Positions 1 to 11,829 of a stretch of 64,000 bases of DNA are shown here, piece after piece. Positions within the stretch are counted from its first letter, which is position 1. Each line of letters begins with the position of its first letter. Below the pieces are notes generated by a model. It worked only from the letters and a program-made list of their open reading frames with translations, was not told the origin of the DNA and searched no databases. The stretch spans positions 186,001-250,000 of the forward strand of contig NJFT01000007.1 in the NCBI GenBank assembly GCA_002221725.1, in the 5' to 3' direction. Source of the DNA: Scedosporium boydii. Lineage: Eukaryota; Ascomycota; Sordariomycetes; Microascales; Microascaceae. Made by a program: the position numbers and the translations under genes.

Positions 1-1590
1 GAGCGCGAACAGGAGCCGCAGCAGGGGACCTGTCAGAGTCGAACCTGTTCCTTATCCAGGTTTGGATTGTTGGAGCGGGACCGTTCCTCACCCCACCTTT
101 TCGACATCAACCCATGACCGAGGGAAATAGGGAATGGATCGGTTGATTCTTTTGTTGGAGAGCGATGACCGATCCCGAATCCACAAAGTACACTTCACCC
201 GGAGAGAAATTTATGCGATGACTGCGATGTGTTTCCGCCCTAGCACTTATGCTACGCTCATAGATTATGGAGTGATTGTCTGCTCCACCTTTGCACTACG
301 AAGTAAAGTTCTAGATCTTCCCAGGCTCGTGTAAAGAGATAATCCAATCTAAGACTTCCGATCACTCTTCCGATGCAGGCCAGACCACTGTGTTGAAAAG
401 GGAGATGAAAGCAAGCTTCAGATATCACTTCAAATACTGGTCAGAGCTATGGATGAGAGAAATGTCCGTTGTTTCCTAATTAAGCAGGACTGGAGATCCT
501 CATTGGTTGGAGAAGTCTCCTCCCAGCGTCGGACCAGTTCCTCAGTCCTGAATCCCAACCCTAGATCGGGAACAACAAGTCAAGCAAGAACAAAGGAAGT
601 CTCGATGTCGAGAATGCATTGACACTAGCCGAAGTCTCGGACCTTGGAAATAAAATAACGTTCGGTGTGCCATTTGATCACAGTGACTAGCCTTTGCCCA
701 AGGAAAAACTTGGCCCTGGTGAGATTAATGTTGTTAATTGTCCCCTCCATTCCATTAAAAGCTCTCTTTTATGTCCTCAACTTGTTTCCGGTTGATCAAC
801 AGTTCCGACTTTTGTCAGTATGTCAGTGAGGTTACCTCAGCTTTTTTGGGAGTTTTGGGAAACGAGCATCGGCCCACCCATTTCACTTCTTCTTTTCTGT
901 TTCTTCTTATGTGAGATACTGTGGCCGCGCCGCACTGATCCGTCTCAAGATTTCCAATCGGAGCATTTAACAACCGAAAACATCAAGTATTCTGCTAGAC
1001 GTAGGGTCACGATCGGCATAGACCACCCGCTCGAGCCCACAAAAGCCACAAGTCGGTTGCCTCCGACATACGGACCGGACTTCGTCTTAGGATAGAGGAG
1101 ACAAACCCACACTCCGAGCCGTTGGGCAAGCAGCGATGAGAAATCGCCAAAAACTGGGAATTGGGCTAATATCTAATGGATTTGGAATAAGGGTCCAAAA
1201 GGAGGAATTCCTACTTGCAGACTCTTCATAACCGTGAGGATTAAGACGGTACGCTTCCTGACTGGCACGAGTACCTGTCGTTCAATATTAAGGGAGTATT
1301 GATATCGCCGAAGGAGGTATATGGCTCCATAATTTTTCCCCACGCCCAGGAGATGCCAGTGAAGGGTGAGGTTTTGGGGGTCTCATTTTATTAGGATTTG
1401 GAGGAATTATGGCGAAAATAAATAATCTATCTTCAAAAAGCACAGCGTTGCTAGAGAGAAAAGACTCGTCTGCCTCCTAGAAAACGACACTGATTAAAGA
1501 CCTATTGCTGGCACAGAAACATGCCCAAATCCCCAGAGCCATTCACCTCTTTCGATCCCTACACTAGAGTTCGAAAACGCTCCTGCAAAA
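1..1590. other. Intergenic, no supported gene
   Basis: I see no gene here. Small open frames exist (for example 134-334 and 820-1095 on the plus strand), but they lack recognisable domains and convincing splice or start context. One copy of the 9-mer TACGAAGTA lies at 297-305. The 3' end of the minus-strand transporter faces this region, so its right edge should hold that gene's 3' UTR. Confidence 0.6.
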
Positions 1591-3260
1591 CTACAACTCA
1601 ACAGCAAACCGCGTCCTCAAGCTCTCACCATAGCGATAAAACAGCCACGGGACGGGAGTGAATGCGAGGCAGATGAAGCCCAAGACGCTATTTCCCCAAC
1701 CCAATCCCAATCTTTCGTACAAGGGCTCGGCGCTAAGATCCAGAAACGCTCCGAAGGGAGATCGGACGAGCAAGTTGGCTGCAAGAGCTGATGCAGCAGC
1801 CTCAGCGCCGAATGCATCGACAAGGTATACCTGGCCGGGAATGACCACGAATAGAGAGCCGAATCCTATGATGAACGTTCCCAAAATTGGCAGAATCCAG
1901 TGAGTTTCGTACTTGGCGCACCAACCGTACATGAACAAACCCAGAGGGCTGATGGGGCCAATCCATTTCATCAAGATAAGACGGTCTTCTGGCTTCGCTT
2001 CGGCACCCTCTTTCGGTCGAAGGAGCCTATCGCTGAGAATTGAGAATACGGCCAAGCCAACCATCATACCAATTCCAAGACCAAGATAAGCAAGCCCAGA
2101 AGTTGACGGACTAAAATGGTAGACTCCCTGGAAAACCATTGGAAAGGTGGTAAAAAGTAAAAAGATGAGGCCGAATAGTATACCCGTGTAAAGCGATATG
2201 AATAGAACGATGGGAGAGAAGAACAAAAGCTTCAAGGGTCGAACAATAGCACGGAGAAGCATCTCGCGTGGTGTCTCCTCCTTCGATAGCTTAGGTCTTA
2301 ATTTCTCGTTCCCGGCAGTCTTGCGCAAGCGGGCTGCCTTCCACTTCAATAAAACCGCGGCGTTGGTTTCCCTCATGAATATGGCAGTCCCTATAGCGAT
2401 GACTCCAGACTATGTGAAGAGGATACAGTTAGAGATGGGCGGCGAGCGCTCGGAACAGGGCAAACTCACCAGAATCGAGAGGATCCGAAAGGTCCAGCGC
2501 CAGCCGATGTCCTCGGACACGAAGCCACCGATGATAGGCCCAACAACCTATTGCCAAAGCTTTAAAATACAAGATTTCTTCCAAAGAGGAGAAAGGGGGG
2601 TCACTTACAGGCCCCAAGATTGGGCCTATCGCAAACAACGCCATGGCTTTGCCTCGCTTCTCCTGAGGCGTGACATCCGCAATTGTACCGCCTCCGATGC
2701 TCATGGGACCGGCAGCAGCGCAGCCGCAGAAAAACCGGAAGACGAGAAACATGGCAGTGTTTGTAGCAAAAGCGCAACCCAGAGTAAAGGCAAGGTAGAC
2801 GACGTTGCAAACGAGGTAAATGATCAGCCGGCCATACAGCTCAGATAAAGGCGCAAGAATTATAGGACCCAAAGCGAATCCTAGAACGTAAAGGCTGACG
2901 GTCATGGCTGCGACCGTGGAATCGGTGATGGAGAATTCGGAAACCAACTCTTGTACGCCAGGTGCAAACATGGTTGCGGCCAGATTTCTAATGACACAGG
3001 TTCTTATGAGCATATTCGCAGTGATGACCATTTGGAGAGGAAGAAACCACTAACGCTGAGAGGGTGAACAAGCTCACGATAGCCACGTGCGTATGCTTCT
3101 TTGCCGGCGACCAGTTGAGCGAATTCATTGGGTCGTCGGGGCCATCCCAGTCAACAATGTTGCTCTCTTCGGACGACCGTTTCTCGTATTGGCCGCTGTC
3201 TTTTGAGTCGCTAGTCTCGCCTGTCTCCAGCTGAGGAGGAGGAAGCTCGGATGGAGGCAT
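1591..3260 (-). CDS. MFS drug:H+ antiporter (DHA1-type)
   Basis: A predicted plasma-membrane efflux transporter of the major facilitator superfamily, 493 residues in four exons: 3055-3260, 2609-2987, 2470-2547 and 1591-2409. The introns are 67, 61 and 60 bp and all join in frame. The acidic N-terminal tail (about 1-45) carries the WDGPDDP...NSLNW motif typical of fungal DHA1 drug transporters. Motif A is seen as LSELYGRL in the loop after the second helix, followed by helices containing RFFCGCAAAGPMSIGGG and GPVVGPIIGGF. The second half carries further helices and motif A-like SDRLL. Substrate cannot be read from sequence; family members export drugs, polyamines or fungal metabolites. It is divergent from a Zn2Cys6 regulator, and the two may be co-regulated (inference). 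Confidence 0.9.
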
Positions 3261-4007
3261 CGAGAAATCTTTGCGTTGTTCGAAAGTGATTCTGTTGCAG
3301 CTGTGGACTCGAAAGAGTCCTCGGAGGGCGTTCCACTTAACAACGGGACAATTATATCTTTGAAAAATAAAGAGTTTCTATTAAAATAGTGTAGCTAGAA
3401 GAAAGAATCGATCAAAGCCGTCCATTCTCAAAATATTATTTATGAACGAAGAAAAGGGGAAGGGTTTTCATGTCCGGTTGTCCGTTTACTCCCGTGGATT
3501 TCCATTCAACAAAGATGAAATAAAACCAACGGGAGGAAAATCCAAGCGCCCCTTTTCCTGGTCATTTCCACCCCAAGTTGTGAAAGGACATACGCGCAAG
3601 TCCGCCATCCTCACCGTCCGTTGCAAGGATGGGAAGTGTATGGTCAAGAGGGAATGCGATGTTGGTGGGACGTGTAAGGGCTAGACGGAGGATCGGAGCG
3701 GAGGATCAGAACGGAGGGTTTGGACTACCTTTGGATGGTGGATTTAATTAGCAGGCAAAGGGCAAACCGCGATCATCGGACGTTGTCTGATTCGCTGCTA
3801 ATATAGAGCTGTTGTGAGTGAGACGGAGGATCGGAGTTAAGGTCACTCGTCAGTGTTAATACAGTCGTATCACTGTAACACGTCAAAGCCTCGATCCTTG
3901 GACTGAACAGAAGACGACTATCAAGATTGTTGTCAAACAAATAGGCCACGCCACTCACCAGAGCAAAACACCATATTCCCGCCTAAGCACTGCAGTGATT
4001 GCAGGAC
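3261..4007. promoter_or_regulatory. Divergent promoter region (MFS / Zn2Cys6 regulator)
   Basis: This 747-bp stretch separates two divergently transcribed genes. It has no supported ORF; the 80-codon frame at 3442-3684 looks random. It holds a duplicated CGG-rich 16-mer (see the repeat entry), a plausible operator for a Zn2Cys6 protein. Confidence 0.55.
3683..3836. repeat. Duplicated 16-mer with CGG-N5-CGG
   Basis: The 16-mer AGACGGAGGATCGGAG occurs at 3683-3698 and again, identically, at 3821-3836. Each copy contains CGG-N5-CGG in direct orientation. Further CGG triplets follow the first copy at 3699-3701 and 3712-3714. Zn2Cys6 proteins usually contact paired CGG triplets, and such a regulator starts at 4008, so autoregulation or control of the divergent transporter is plausible. 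That role is inference. Confidence 0.6.
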
Positions 4008-6450
4008 ATGGCCGACCAAGAGGTGCAAGAAGACCCTGTTGAATGGGGACCCGGAAAGACTCCGAGAGGTAGAGCACGTCCGCTTTTGAGCAGGCGGCGC
4101 GCCAAACCGCAACTGTCCTGCAACTTTTGCAAACAGAGGAAGTAAGTTTCCTGCCCCTTCTTTAAAGCGTGGGTAGAGCGGCTCTGAGTCTCCCTAGGCT
4201 GAAATGCGACCGGGAGCAGCCGTGTGATTCCTGCTCCAAGAGAGGTATAGGCCAATCTTGCGCATACGTCTTAAACGTGCCCAGGCCTCCAGGCGCTGCC
4301 AAGAGGCCTCTCGGTACTATTCAAGAAAGGATTCAGCACCTCGAGAGCCTCGTGGTTGATTTGATGCAGCAGTCAGGTCAAGAGCCTGGTTCCACACCTG
4401 GGGCGTCATCGTCACCGCTCCCTGTTAATTACTCAAGTCTTTCGATTTCAACAGCAACCGGAAGTGAAGATGTTGTTGCAGACACCCCTTCGACCACCTC
4501 GGGCTGTGGCAGCCTCCAGCCGACGACAGCGGGTGGAAGCTATGTCGATGCTAGTCACTGGGCTGCGATCCTCGACAGCATCGCAGAAATTAAAGACCAC
4601 TTCGAGAAAGAGGAAGAAGCTTCAGCTGCCGATTATAGTGCCTATAGACCCCATAGCGCCGACTTGAAATGCCCACAGTTGCTCTATGGTTGTCCTAAAC
4701 TCGCAACCAAGGAAGAGATTCTTGCCTCGATGCCCTCACGGCCCGTGGTGGATCGACTGGTATCGCGGTACTTCAACTCTTTTGAGATGTCTCCCGGTTA
4801 GTCCTATCGGTCACGGAGCAGGGGAACTGGATTTTAACTAATTAACATGCTTTAGCCGTGATACATAGCGTTCAATTTCTGAAGGAGGTGATGCTGCCTT
4901 CCTGTAAGCCTCTACTCTCTGTTCCGTATTGACAAATGACATTTAGTACGAGAAATTCTGGGAGAACCCCACGGCTACTCCTATTATCTGGCTTGGACTC
5001 CTTTTCACCATCATGTGTCTGGCGGCTCAGTTCCAGATGTCGAGATTAGGCCCTGGACTCCAAACTGCAGAGACAATGTCCATGGAGCAAGAACTCCAGA
5101 GCATGACAGAAGCTTTCAGGCAGAAAACGATACAATGCCTCGTACTCGGCAATTATGCTCAGGGAGGGCCTTACGTGCTGGAAACTTTGATGCTGCACAT
5201 TGCCGCTGAGCTATTCATTCGTAACGATGCCGAGATCGGTTTGTGGATACTCTTGGGCACAATAGTTCAGCTTGCAATGCACATGGGCTATCACAGAGAC
5301 CCCAAACATTTCAAGGGCATGTCTCCTTTCACAGGTGAGATGCGCAAGCGAGTATGGGCAACCATTGTCGAACTCGACCTTGGTATCTCAGCGCAAATGG
5401 GCCTCCCGCGGCTCATCAAGCAATGGCATACCGACACCAGCGAGCCTTCGAATTTGCAAGACACCGACTTTGACAGAACTACGACGGAGATGCCCCCGTC
5501 ACGACCGGAGACTGAATTTACGCCCATGCTCTATCGCCTCGTGAAAGCACGGATCATGAAAGTCATCGGGTTCATCTGGGATTTTGCGGGCGACGTCAGG
5601 GCGCATAGCCACACCGAAGTGACCAGGATGGAAATGATGCTCCAAACCGCTCGGGAGTCCGTCCCGGAATGCGTCAAGTGGCACTCGATGGCGCACTGCA
5701 TTACCGACTCGCCGCGAGTTGTCATGCAGAAGCTAGTCCTTGAGATAATCTATCACAGGGCAAGAATCGTCCTCCATCGCAAGTATCTGCAATATTCGCC
5801 AACGAAAACTCATCAATATGCCCACTCCCGGCAGGTATGTCTCAGCGCAGCACTCAAAATCCTAGATTACCAGCATATGATACACGGGGAGACTCTGCCG
5901 TTCGGTCGACTCTATCAGGACCGGTGGAAGGTTTCTTCTTTGGTCAATCACGACTTTCTTCTCGCGACGAGCATCCTTTGCTTTTATCTGCAGCAGGCTC
6001 GGACCGATGATACCCAAGCACCTATGGCGAAGACTATTGAGGAATCCCTCAACCGGTCGCGCGACATTTGGGTTCAGTCGAGTAGCTCATCAAAGGAGGC
6101 ACTAAAGGCCACTAAAGCATTGAATGTAATCCTGAAACGCCCCAATAGTACTTTGAGGCCAGACTCCGATATAGAAAGCAGTACCCTACTCGAAAGTCTC
6201 TCATTCTCCATTTACAATCGTCCCGGAGACTATGTCCAAGGTGAGTGATGAAGCATACGGCCTTGTACTGAGCCAGCCATCCTTGGATCTAATAACCCTC
6301 CGCCCTTTAGACAACATCCACTTGCCAGTCTTTGACGTCACGACGCCGACGAGCTGGGAAAATCCGGTCCGGGAGCTCATGGGTTTCTTCCCGGCAGCAT
6401 CTCCAGCCACCACTACCAGTTGGCAGATGATGGATGGCGAGGGGCTATAA
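4008..6450 (+). CDS. Zn2Cys6 fungal-specific transcription factor
   Basis: A 732-residue nuclear regulator in five exons: 4008-4141, 4198-4796, 4856-4887, 4947-6240 and 6311-6450. All junctions keep frame. The binuclear zinc cluster is built across intron 1 and reads C38-x2-C41-x6-C48-x5-C54-x2-C57-x8-C66. A short coiled-coil-like segment follows ([19 protein letters not shown]), then a low-complexity Ser/Thr linker and the fungal-specific middle homology region. That region includes [12 protein letters not shown], rebuilt by the 32-nt exon 3, and helical motifs through about residue 500. The start is the ATG that opens the frame holding the cluster. The target is unknown; the neighbouring transporter and the CGG repeats upstream are candidate targets. 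Confidence 0.9.
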
Positions 6451-6825
6451 AATGGCCTGCAATGGCACTTTTTAGCCTAGGTGCCATGGCACCCTTCGAA
6501 TAATAATGAAGCTGCCAAACCCTCTGCCAATCCTGCGTGGCTCTTGGGATGTAAAAGTCAAGCCCTTAAGGCACTTCCGACTTGATACTTATATCGATTC
6601 CTACCCCATTTTCCTATGGCTCTTAACTCCACATTGAGCACTTATCGGAGCAATCCGCTACAGCAATCATTTGCCGATAGGAACCCGATGCTGTAGCCTC
6701 GGTTTGTCAATCTCATATATTCCCGATCGTCTGGTGTATTGTAGGACTATATCACCCCGACCAGAGGGGCCTATCTTCAAATGGAAAGCAGTTGAGCCTT
6801 TCACCTACCGCTGGCTAGAACCCTT
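6451..6825. other. Intergenic, no gene seen
   Basis: This is the 3' flank of the Zn2Cys6 gene up to the 5S rRNA promoter. I see no supported coding or RNA gene. Confidence 0.5.
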
Positions 6826-6829
6826 TATA
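6826..6829 (+). promoter_or_regulatory. TATA element of the 5S rRNA gene
   Basis: TATA lies at -29 to -26 relative to the first base of the 5S gene. Neurospora 5S genes are known to need a TATA box at about -29, so position and sequence agree with a functional pol III promoter. Confidence 0.65.
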
Positions 6830-6854
6830 GAGCAAATCCAGATAGGTTTCTGAT

Positions 6855-6973
6855 ACATACGACCATAGCTCGCAGAGAATTGAGGGTCCCGTCCGCTCCC
6901 CTGTACACAAGCTGCGAAGCGCCAGACTAGTAGTTGGGTCGGTGACGACCAGCGAATCCCTGGTGTTGTATGT
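6855..6973 (+). rRNA. 5S ribosomal RNA gene (dispersed)
   Basis: This 119-nt sequence begins ACATACGACCATAG and ends in the complementary GTATGT, which close helix I. It keeps the conserved 5S blocks: GTCCCGTCCGCTC in the A-domain side, then TAGTAGTTGGG, then GGTGACGACCAGCGAATCCC. The stem pair GCCAG/CTGGT is intact. A run of six T (6973-6978) follows as a pol III terminator, and a TATA box sits near -29. Dispersed single 5S genes are the normal arrangement in many Pezizomycotina. I recognised it from memory of Neurospora 5S RNA, without a covariance search. It looks intact and could be active. Confidence 0.92.
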
Positions 6974-6978
6974 TTTTT
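6973..6978 (+). terminator. Pol III T-run terminator of 5S
   Basis: Six consecutive T residues start at the 3' end of the 5S gene, as expected for RNA polymerase III termination. Confidence 0.7.
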
Positions 6979-8351
6979 CGTTCGGCTTCTTTTCTTTCTT
7001 TTTGACATTTTTTGTTGAGTTTCTATTGCAAAATGGGACTCCGCTGCGTGTGCATTCCCGGTGCCAGTCTTGAAGGGGAAGCGTTCATCGAAGCGTGCCT
7101 TTTGACATGGCTGAAATGGAATCCCGGGTGGATTGCCGGCTCCTTGGAGGCTGGATCACGTCTCGGTCTCGAAATAGACCCTCTTCGCAGCCACAGTCAG
7201 CGCCAGGGGCAGTCGTTAAGAGCGACTGTTTGTAGCATTGGTGCATGACGAAGGATTCCATTTCCCAGTCAGTCTCGTCAGCCTGGATGATGTATAGAAT
7301 CGATCCATAGATACCGGATGCCTTGCTTAAGGGGGACTTGCGCAGCATCCGAAACGTGCGCGACATGTCTGCAAGCCTGACCTTGACCCGATGGTTTCGA
7401 TTCGTTGATCTTAGTACGAAAAATGATTCTTGGAGAGTTCGGAGGATTTTGTCCCGGCGAGGAAATCCGCATAACGACTTAATTTAAGGTTTCCGGTGAC
7501 TCTTCCGACGCGGCGGACTAGAAACGACCCGCCCGTTTAAACCGACGTCGATAGAGATCAATCTAGACAATTAAGACAATTAATCATAATAATATCAAGA
7601 TTACGAAGGTAGATCAATATCTTTTTTCCCTTTGAAAGAAGTGTAACCTTCGACCAACGTTGCAATATACGTCACACGTATTTAGTCTCGGCTCTAGGAA
7701 GCTTCGGCGCGTGGCATTTCTCTCCGACCTACTTTGTAGACTACATTTGTGCTTCCCACATGCAAGGGCTTTTCGGGTCATGAGAGGAGGGAGTTGGGCT
7801 GGTTCGGTTTTGCTTGGGCCAAGAATCGATAAATGAGCGGAAGTCTTGGCTGCTCGTGTTAATCGCCAATGCTCTGCCACCTTTCGTTCCCAGCTCGTCT
7901 TGGCCCCCGATCTAAGTCAGTCCAAAGCGACGTCGCGCTGGCTGTGCTGCCCCCAGGTGTACAGGCGTACAGGCATACAGGCGCATAGGTGTCGAGAAAG
8001 TAAACCCCAGATTCTTCCTTGTTGAATACATATTTACTTCAGAATATCCCAATCCTGTCCGTGATCCTGCAAACTCTCTTTTTCTTCTCTCTTTGCACTT
8101 TCGTTTGCTGCCTTTGTGTGGTTCGAGATCGTCATCTAACCCTGGTTCTCCCCAGTCTTGGCCCTCTCAGAGACAAGACCTCGTTCCCTCCTTTCTATTC
8201 ATTTCCCGTGCTATGTCCGTCTTATGATCTCTCTACCTCTTGGAACTCGTGAGAAGTGGTTTTCTTTTTCGCCTTCCCTATACCTAATGACGAGATAAAT
8301 TTCTTTGTTGACATTCCGGGCCTGCCGCCCTTCCTCTGCTCTCCCGCCACG
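6979..8351. other. Intergenic; GH92 upstream region
   Basis: No supported gene. A short degenerate tandem repeat with the unit TACAGGC lies at about 7957-7988. From about 8060 the sequence is pyrimidine-rich, as in many fungal 5' UTRs, and leads to the GH92 start. Upstream open frames at 8019-8252 and 8256 onward are possible uORFs but have no other support. Confidence 0.5.
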
Positions 8352-11295
8352 ATGAATCTCCTAATTCCTTTCGCTCATGTTCTTCTCGGAGGCTTGGCGA
8401 CGGTCGAGGCAGCCGACCTTGCCGGCTTCGTCCGGACAAATGTAAGTGTGTTGTTGTGTTTCGCAGATCCTTGAAAGCACGACAGCCTCACTAACACCCA
8501 CGTGTGTCTGGAAAGACTGGCTCTATTGGTGGAGGCAATACCTTCCCAGGTGTAACCCGCCCGCTTGGTATGACCAAACTCGGACCCGATCTGTACAATG
8601 GCAGAGACAGCTACTCGGGCTATCAACCCGATGGCAACTTTATCGGCTTCAGCATGCTCCATGAGAGCGGCACTGGTGGTGCGCCCAAGTATGGTGTTGT
8701 TGCGCAGATGCCCGTTGTCGGCGAAATTCCAAATCCCCTCGCCGATATCAGTCAACCGAGAGGGGCGGATGACGTGACAGAGGTTGGTTATTATAGGTCT
8801 ACGACGCAAAATGGCATCGAGATCGAGCTTGCTGCGGCAAGCAGAGCAGGATTCTATCAGTATACCTTTCCCGAGGGACAGGGCGACCCGGCAATCGTGG
8901 TGGATGTATCCCACGTCCTCAAGTCGTATCGCGGCATGGGCCTAGAACAACATTATCTTGGTGGTGGGATTTCGGTGCACAAAGAGGACGAACAAGGTCA
9001 CCTCTCGTATCGTGGATATGGACGATACGATAATGTAGGTAGCACGGTCATAGCACCGCCATGCATCTCCCCACAAGTTCGTCCCCGGGCTAACTTGTCG
9101 CACAGGGTTGGAACAAAGCTCCTACGTGGGTTGTTTATTTCTGCGGACACTTCGACAAGCCGGCGACGTACAAGACATTCTTGGGAACGAGACCCGACGG
9201 CGAAGATCTCGATTGGTATGGACAGAGGGACAATGTGGATTTCTCACTCAACAGGCTGGGTGCCGTCTTCTCCTTCAAGGACACCGAGGTGAAGTCTCGC
9301 GTTGGTGTGTCCTTCATTTCCACTGACCAGGCGTGTCGGAATGTGAATAATGAGATTCCGGACGGAACTTCGCTGTCAAAACTGAGAGATGATACGAGGA
9401 AAGAGTGGGAGGATAAAGTGCTTTCCAAAGTAACAACCACCGAAACCGATCCGGAGCTGTTGGCCCGTCTTTACTCGGCGCTCTATTTTATGAACCTTCT
9501 GCCTCAGAACAAGACGGGGGAGAATCCACTCTGGGGATCTGAAGAGCCGTATTACGACGATATATTTACCTTTTGGGACACCGTACGCGCATTCAACGCC
9601 TTACATTCATTCGTCTTGGTCGTGGGATCTGCTAACATCACAAATAGTTCCGATGCACCACGTCTCTCTTCCACATCCTTCAACCCGAGGCATACGAGGA
9701 ATTCATCCGGTCCTGGGTCGACATCTGGAGACACGAAGGCTTCATGTCCGATGCGCGATCCTCCTTTTGGAATGGTGCTGTACAGGGTGGTTCGAATGTC
9801 GACAACGTCTTCGCCGATGCGTACGTGAAGGGAGTCAGGGGCAAGATTAACTGGGAGGACGCCTACCAAGCAATGGTGACGGATGCTGAGGTCGCGCCAC
9901 CTCCTGGAACTGATAACCGCGATGCCGGAGGATCGGCGAAAGAGGGCCGAGGAGCACTTCCTGACTGGCTTTCGCGTGGTTACATTACGACCAAGTTCGC
10001 GCGGTCTGTGACTCGTGCCGTAGAGTAGTAAGTGAACCGAGGCAGGAGCTTGTGGAATTCTGGTTAGGTATCGTGAAAGCTGACTCTATTCTTTTTTCCT
10101 TCCTTCTTTTTAGTTCTACCAACGACTTTGCGCTGTACCAGGTGGCGCTGGGATTAGGTCATAAGGAGGATGCTGCAAAATATCTGGCTAGGTCGCGAAA
10201 CTGGCGAAATCATTGGAATAAAGACATGGCGGCCTTGGGCCATAGTGGTTTCCTTGGCCCGCGAGATGAGGGAGGGAATTTCATTGACCAGGATCCTCTT
10301 AGTTGCGGCGGATGTTACTGGGGAAATCATTGTGGGTTTCACTCATATAAGTTCTCGTTGACGGTTCTATCTAACAACCTCCAGACTATCAAGGTCTACC
10401 ATGGGAATACACCTTCAACGCCCACCACGACATCTCCACCCTCATCGACTGGAGCGGCGGCAAAGACGCCTTCATCGACCGGCTCGAGCTCACCTTCAGA
10501 CCCGGAATCATCTCCGGCAACGAGCAATTCGACCACACCATCTTCAACCCGGGCAACGAGCCCAGCTTCGGTACCCCTTATCTCTACAACTTTGTCGGTC
10601 GCCAGGACCTTTCCTCCCTGCGGAGCCGCTTCATTGCAAAGTCGTATTATAGCCCAACTCCGGGCGGCCTGCCCGGCAACAGCGACGCGGGAGCCATGGA
10701 ATCTTGGCTGTTGTGGAACATGATCGGCCTTTACCCTCTCACGGGACAAACTACCTTTCTCATCGGATCTCCCTGGCTCAAAGACCTCACGATCAACCTG
10801 GGAGGCGGCGCGAAGCTCGAAATCACCTCTCAGGGCGCTTCTTCCGAAGATGCAATCTACGTCCAGTCCCTTAAAGTCAACGGTAAGGATTGGGATAAGG
10901 CCTGGATTTCATGGAACGATGTGTTCCGCGACGGCGGCAAGATGGAGTTTGTCCTTGGAAAGAACCCCGTGAATTGGGCTACCGGCCCGCCGCCGCCGAG
11001 TCCGGCTGTCGGCGACGGTCTTGACGTGCCCGAGCCGCCTGAGTCTCCGGAGCGGAGGAGGTCTTTGACCACTCGGGACTATATCGCTGGCGGCGTCATC
11101 ATTGCTGCCTTGGGAGGGAGTGCCGGCTTCATCATTACTCTAGGATATAGGCATGTGAGCAAGAGGAAGGACAATAAGGTTAAGTCTGGATATCGCAGGG
11201 CGAGGATGAGTGACTCGGGTGAAGAGCCAGACTCTGATTTGGAGAGGGCATCGGATAGGAGGAACGGGAGCAGGAGAAGTGCGTTGAGGAGCTAG
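8352..11295 (+). CDS. GH92 alpha-mannosidase, C-terminally membrane-anchored
   Basis: A predicted secreted or cell-surface exo-alpha-mannosidase of glycoside hydrolase family 92, which trims alpha-1,2/1,3-linked mannose in a Ca2+-dependent way. It has 864 residues in six exons: 8352-8441, 8516-9034, 9106-9582, 9648-10027, 10114-10331 and 10385-11295. A signal peptide covers about 1-20 (MNLLIPFAHVLLGGLATVEA). GH92 hallmarks follow in order: NTFPGVTRPLGMTKLGPD, DIFTFWDT-FRCTTSLF across an intron, HHDISTLIDWSGG, NEPSFGTPYLYNFVG, and GLPGNSDAGAMESW around residue 661. The C terminus is unusual: a Pro-rich linker, one membrane helix at about 794-816, and a basic cytosolic tail to 864. In the GN-x-D motif the first of two expected acidic positions is Ser661, with Asp662 kept; this alignment is from memory. 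Confidence 0.93.
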
Positions 11296-11829
11296 GGTTG
11301 GACATGATGCGCAACATAGCTGGAAAATTTTCTTTCCCTTTTATTCTCAATCTTTTTTTCTTGCCATTTCTTGTCTACAGACGGCGTTGTTGGCTCTCCT
11401 AGAGGGAACGACTTAAGATATGAGGCTTGGATAGAGTTATGATATTCCCAACCGTCCAAAGGGGCTGGGATGTTGGCGATAACGGGATTAAACGGAGGGC
11501 AACATGAGATACTGGACAATACCCCACACTCATGCGGTATTCTATAGTTGGGATTCCTAAAATAAGGGAATCGAAGAATCTGTTGACCTTGCTAGAAAAC
11601 ATCGCGGTTCGAAGAATTCACCACCTCGGGTTCATGTTCCCTGGTCATAAACAGTAAACCTAATATTCCAGAAAACGCCACTGCTATGCTCTGCCTATCG
11701 AGTCTGTACAGAGTGCTTGGATAGTTATACGGGGTATCTATCAAGGGTGCGCCAAGAAAAGGCCGAAAAGGAAAACGAAAATCACCCATAGTTTCTCAAA
11801 GTGTTGTGTATCCTCAAAAATAAAAACTT
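11296..11829. other. Convergent 3' intergenic region
   Basis: The region lies between the stops of GH92 (+) and the TMEM184-like gene (-). I see only 3' UTR-type sequence here and no supported gene. Confidence 0.55.

Noticed and set aside
820..1095. 91-codon frame with a hydrophobic start
   Set aside because: No splice partners, domain or context; a chance frame is likely.
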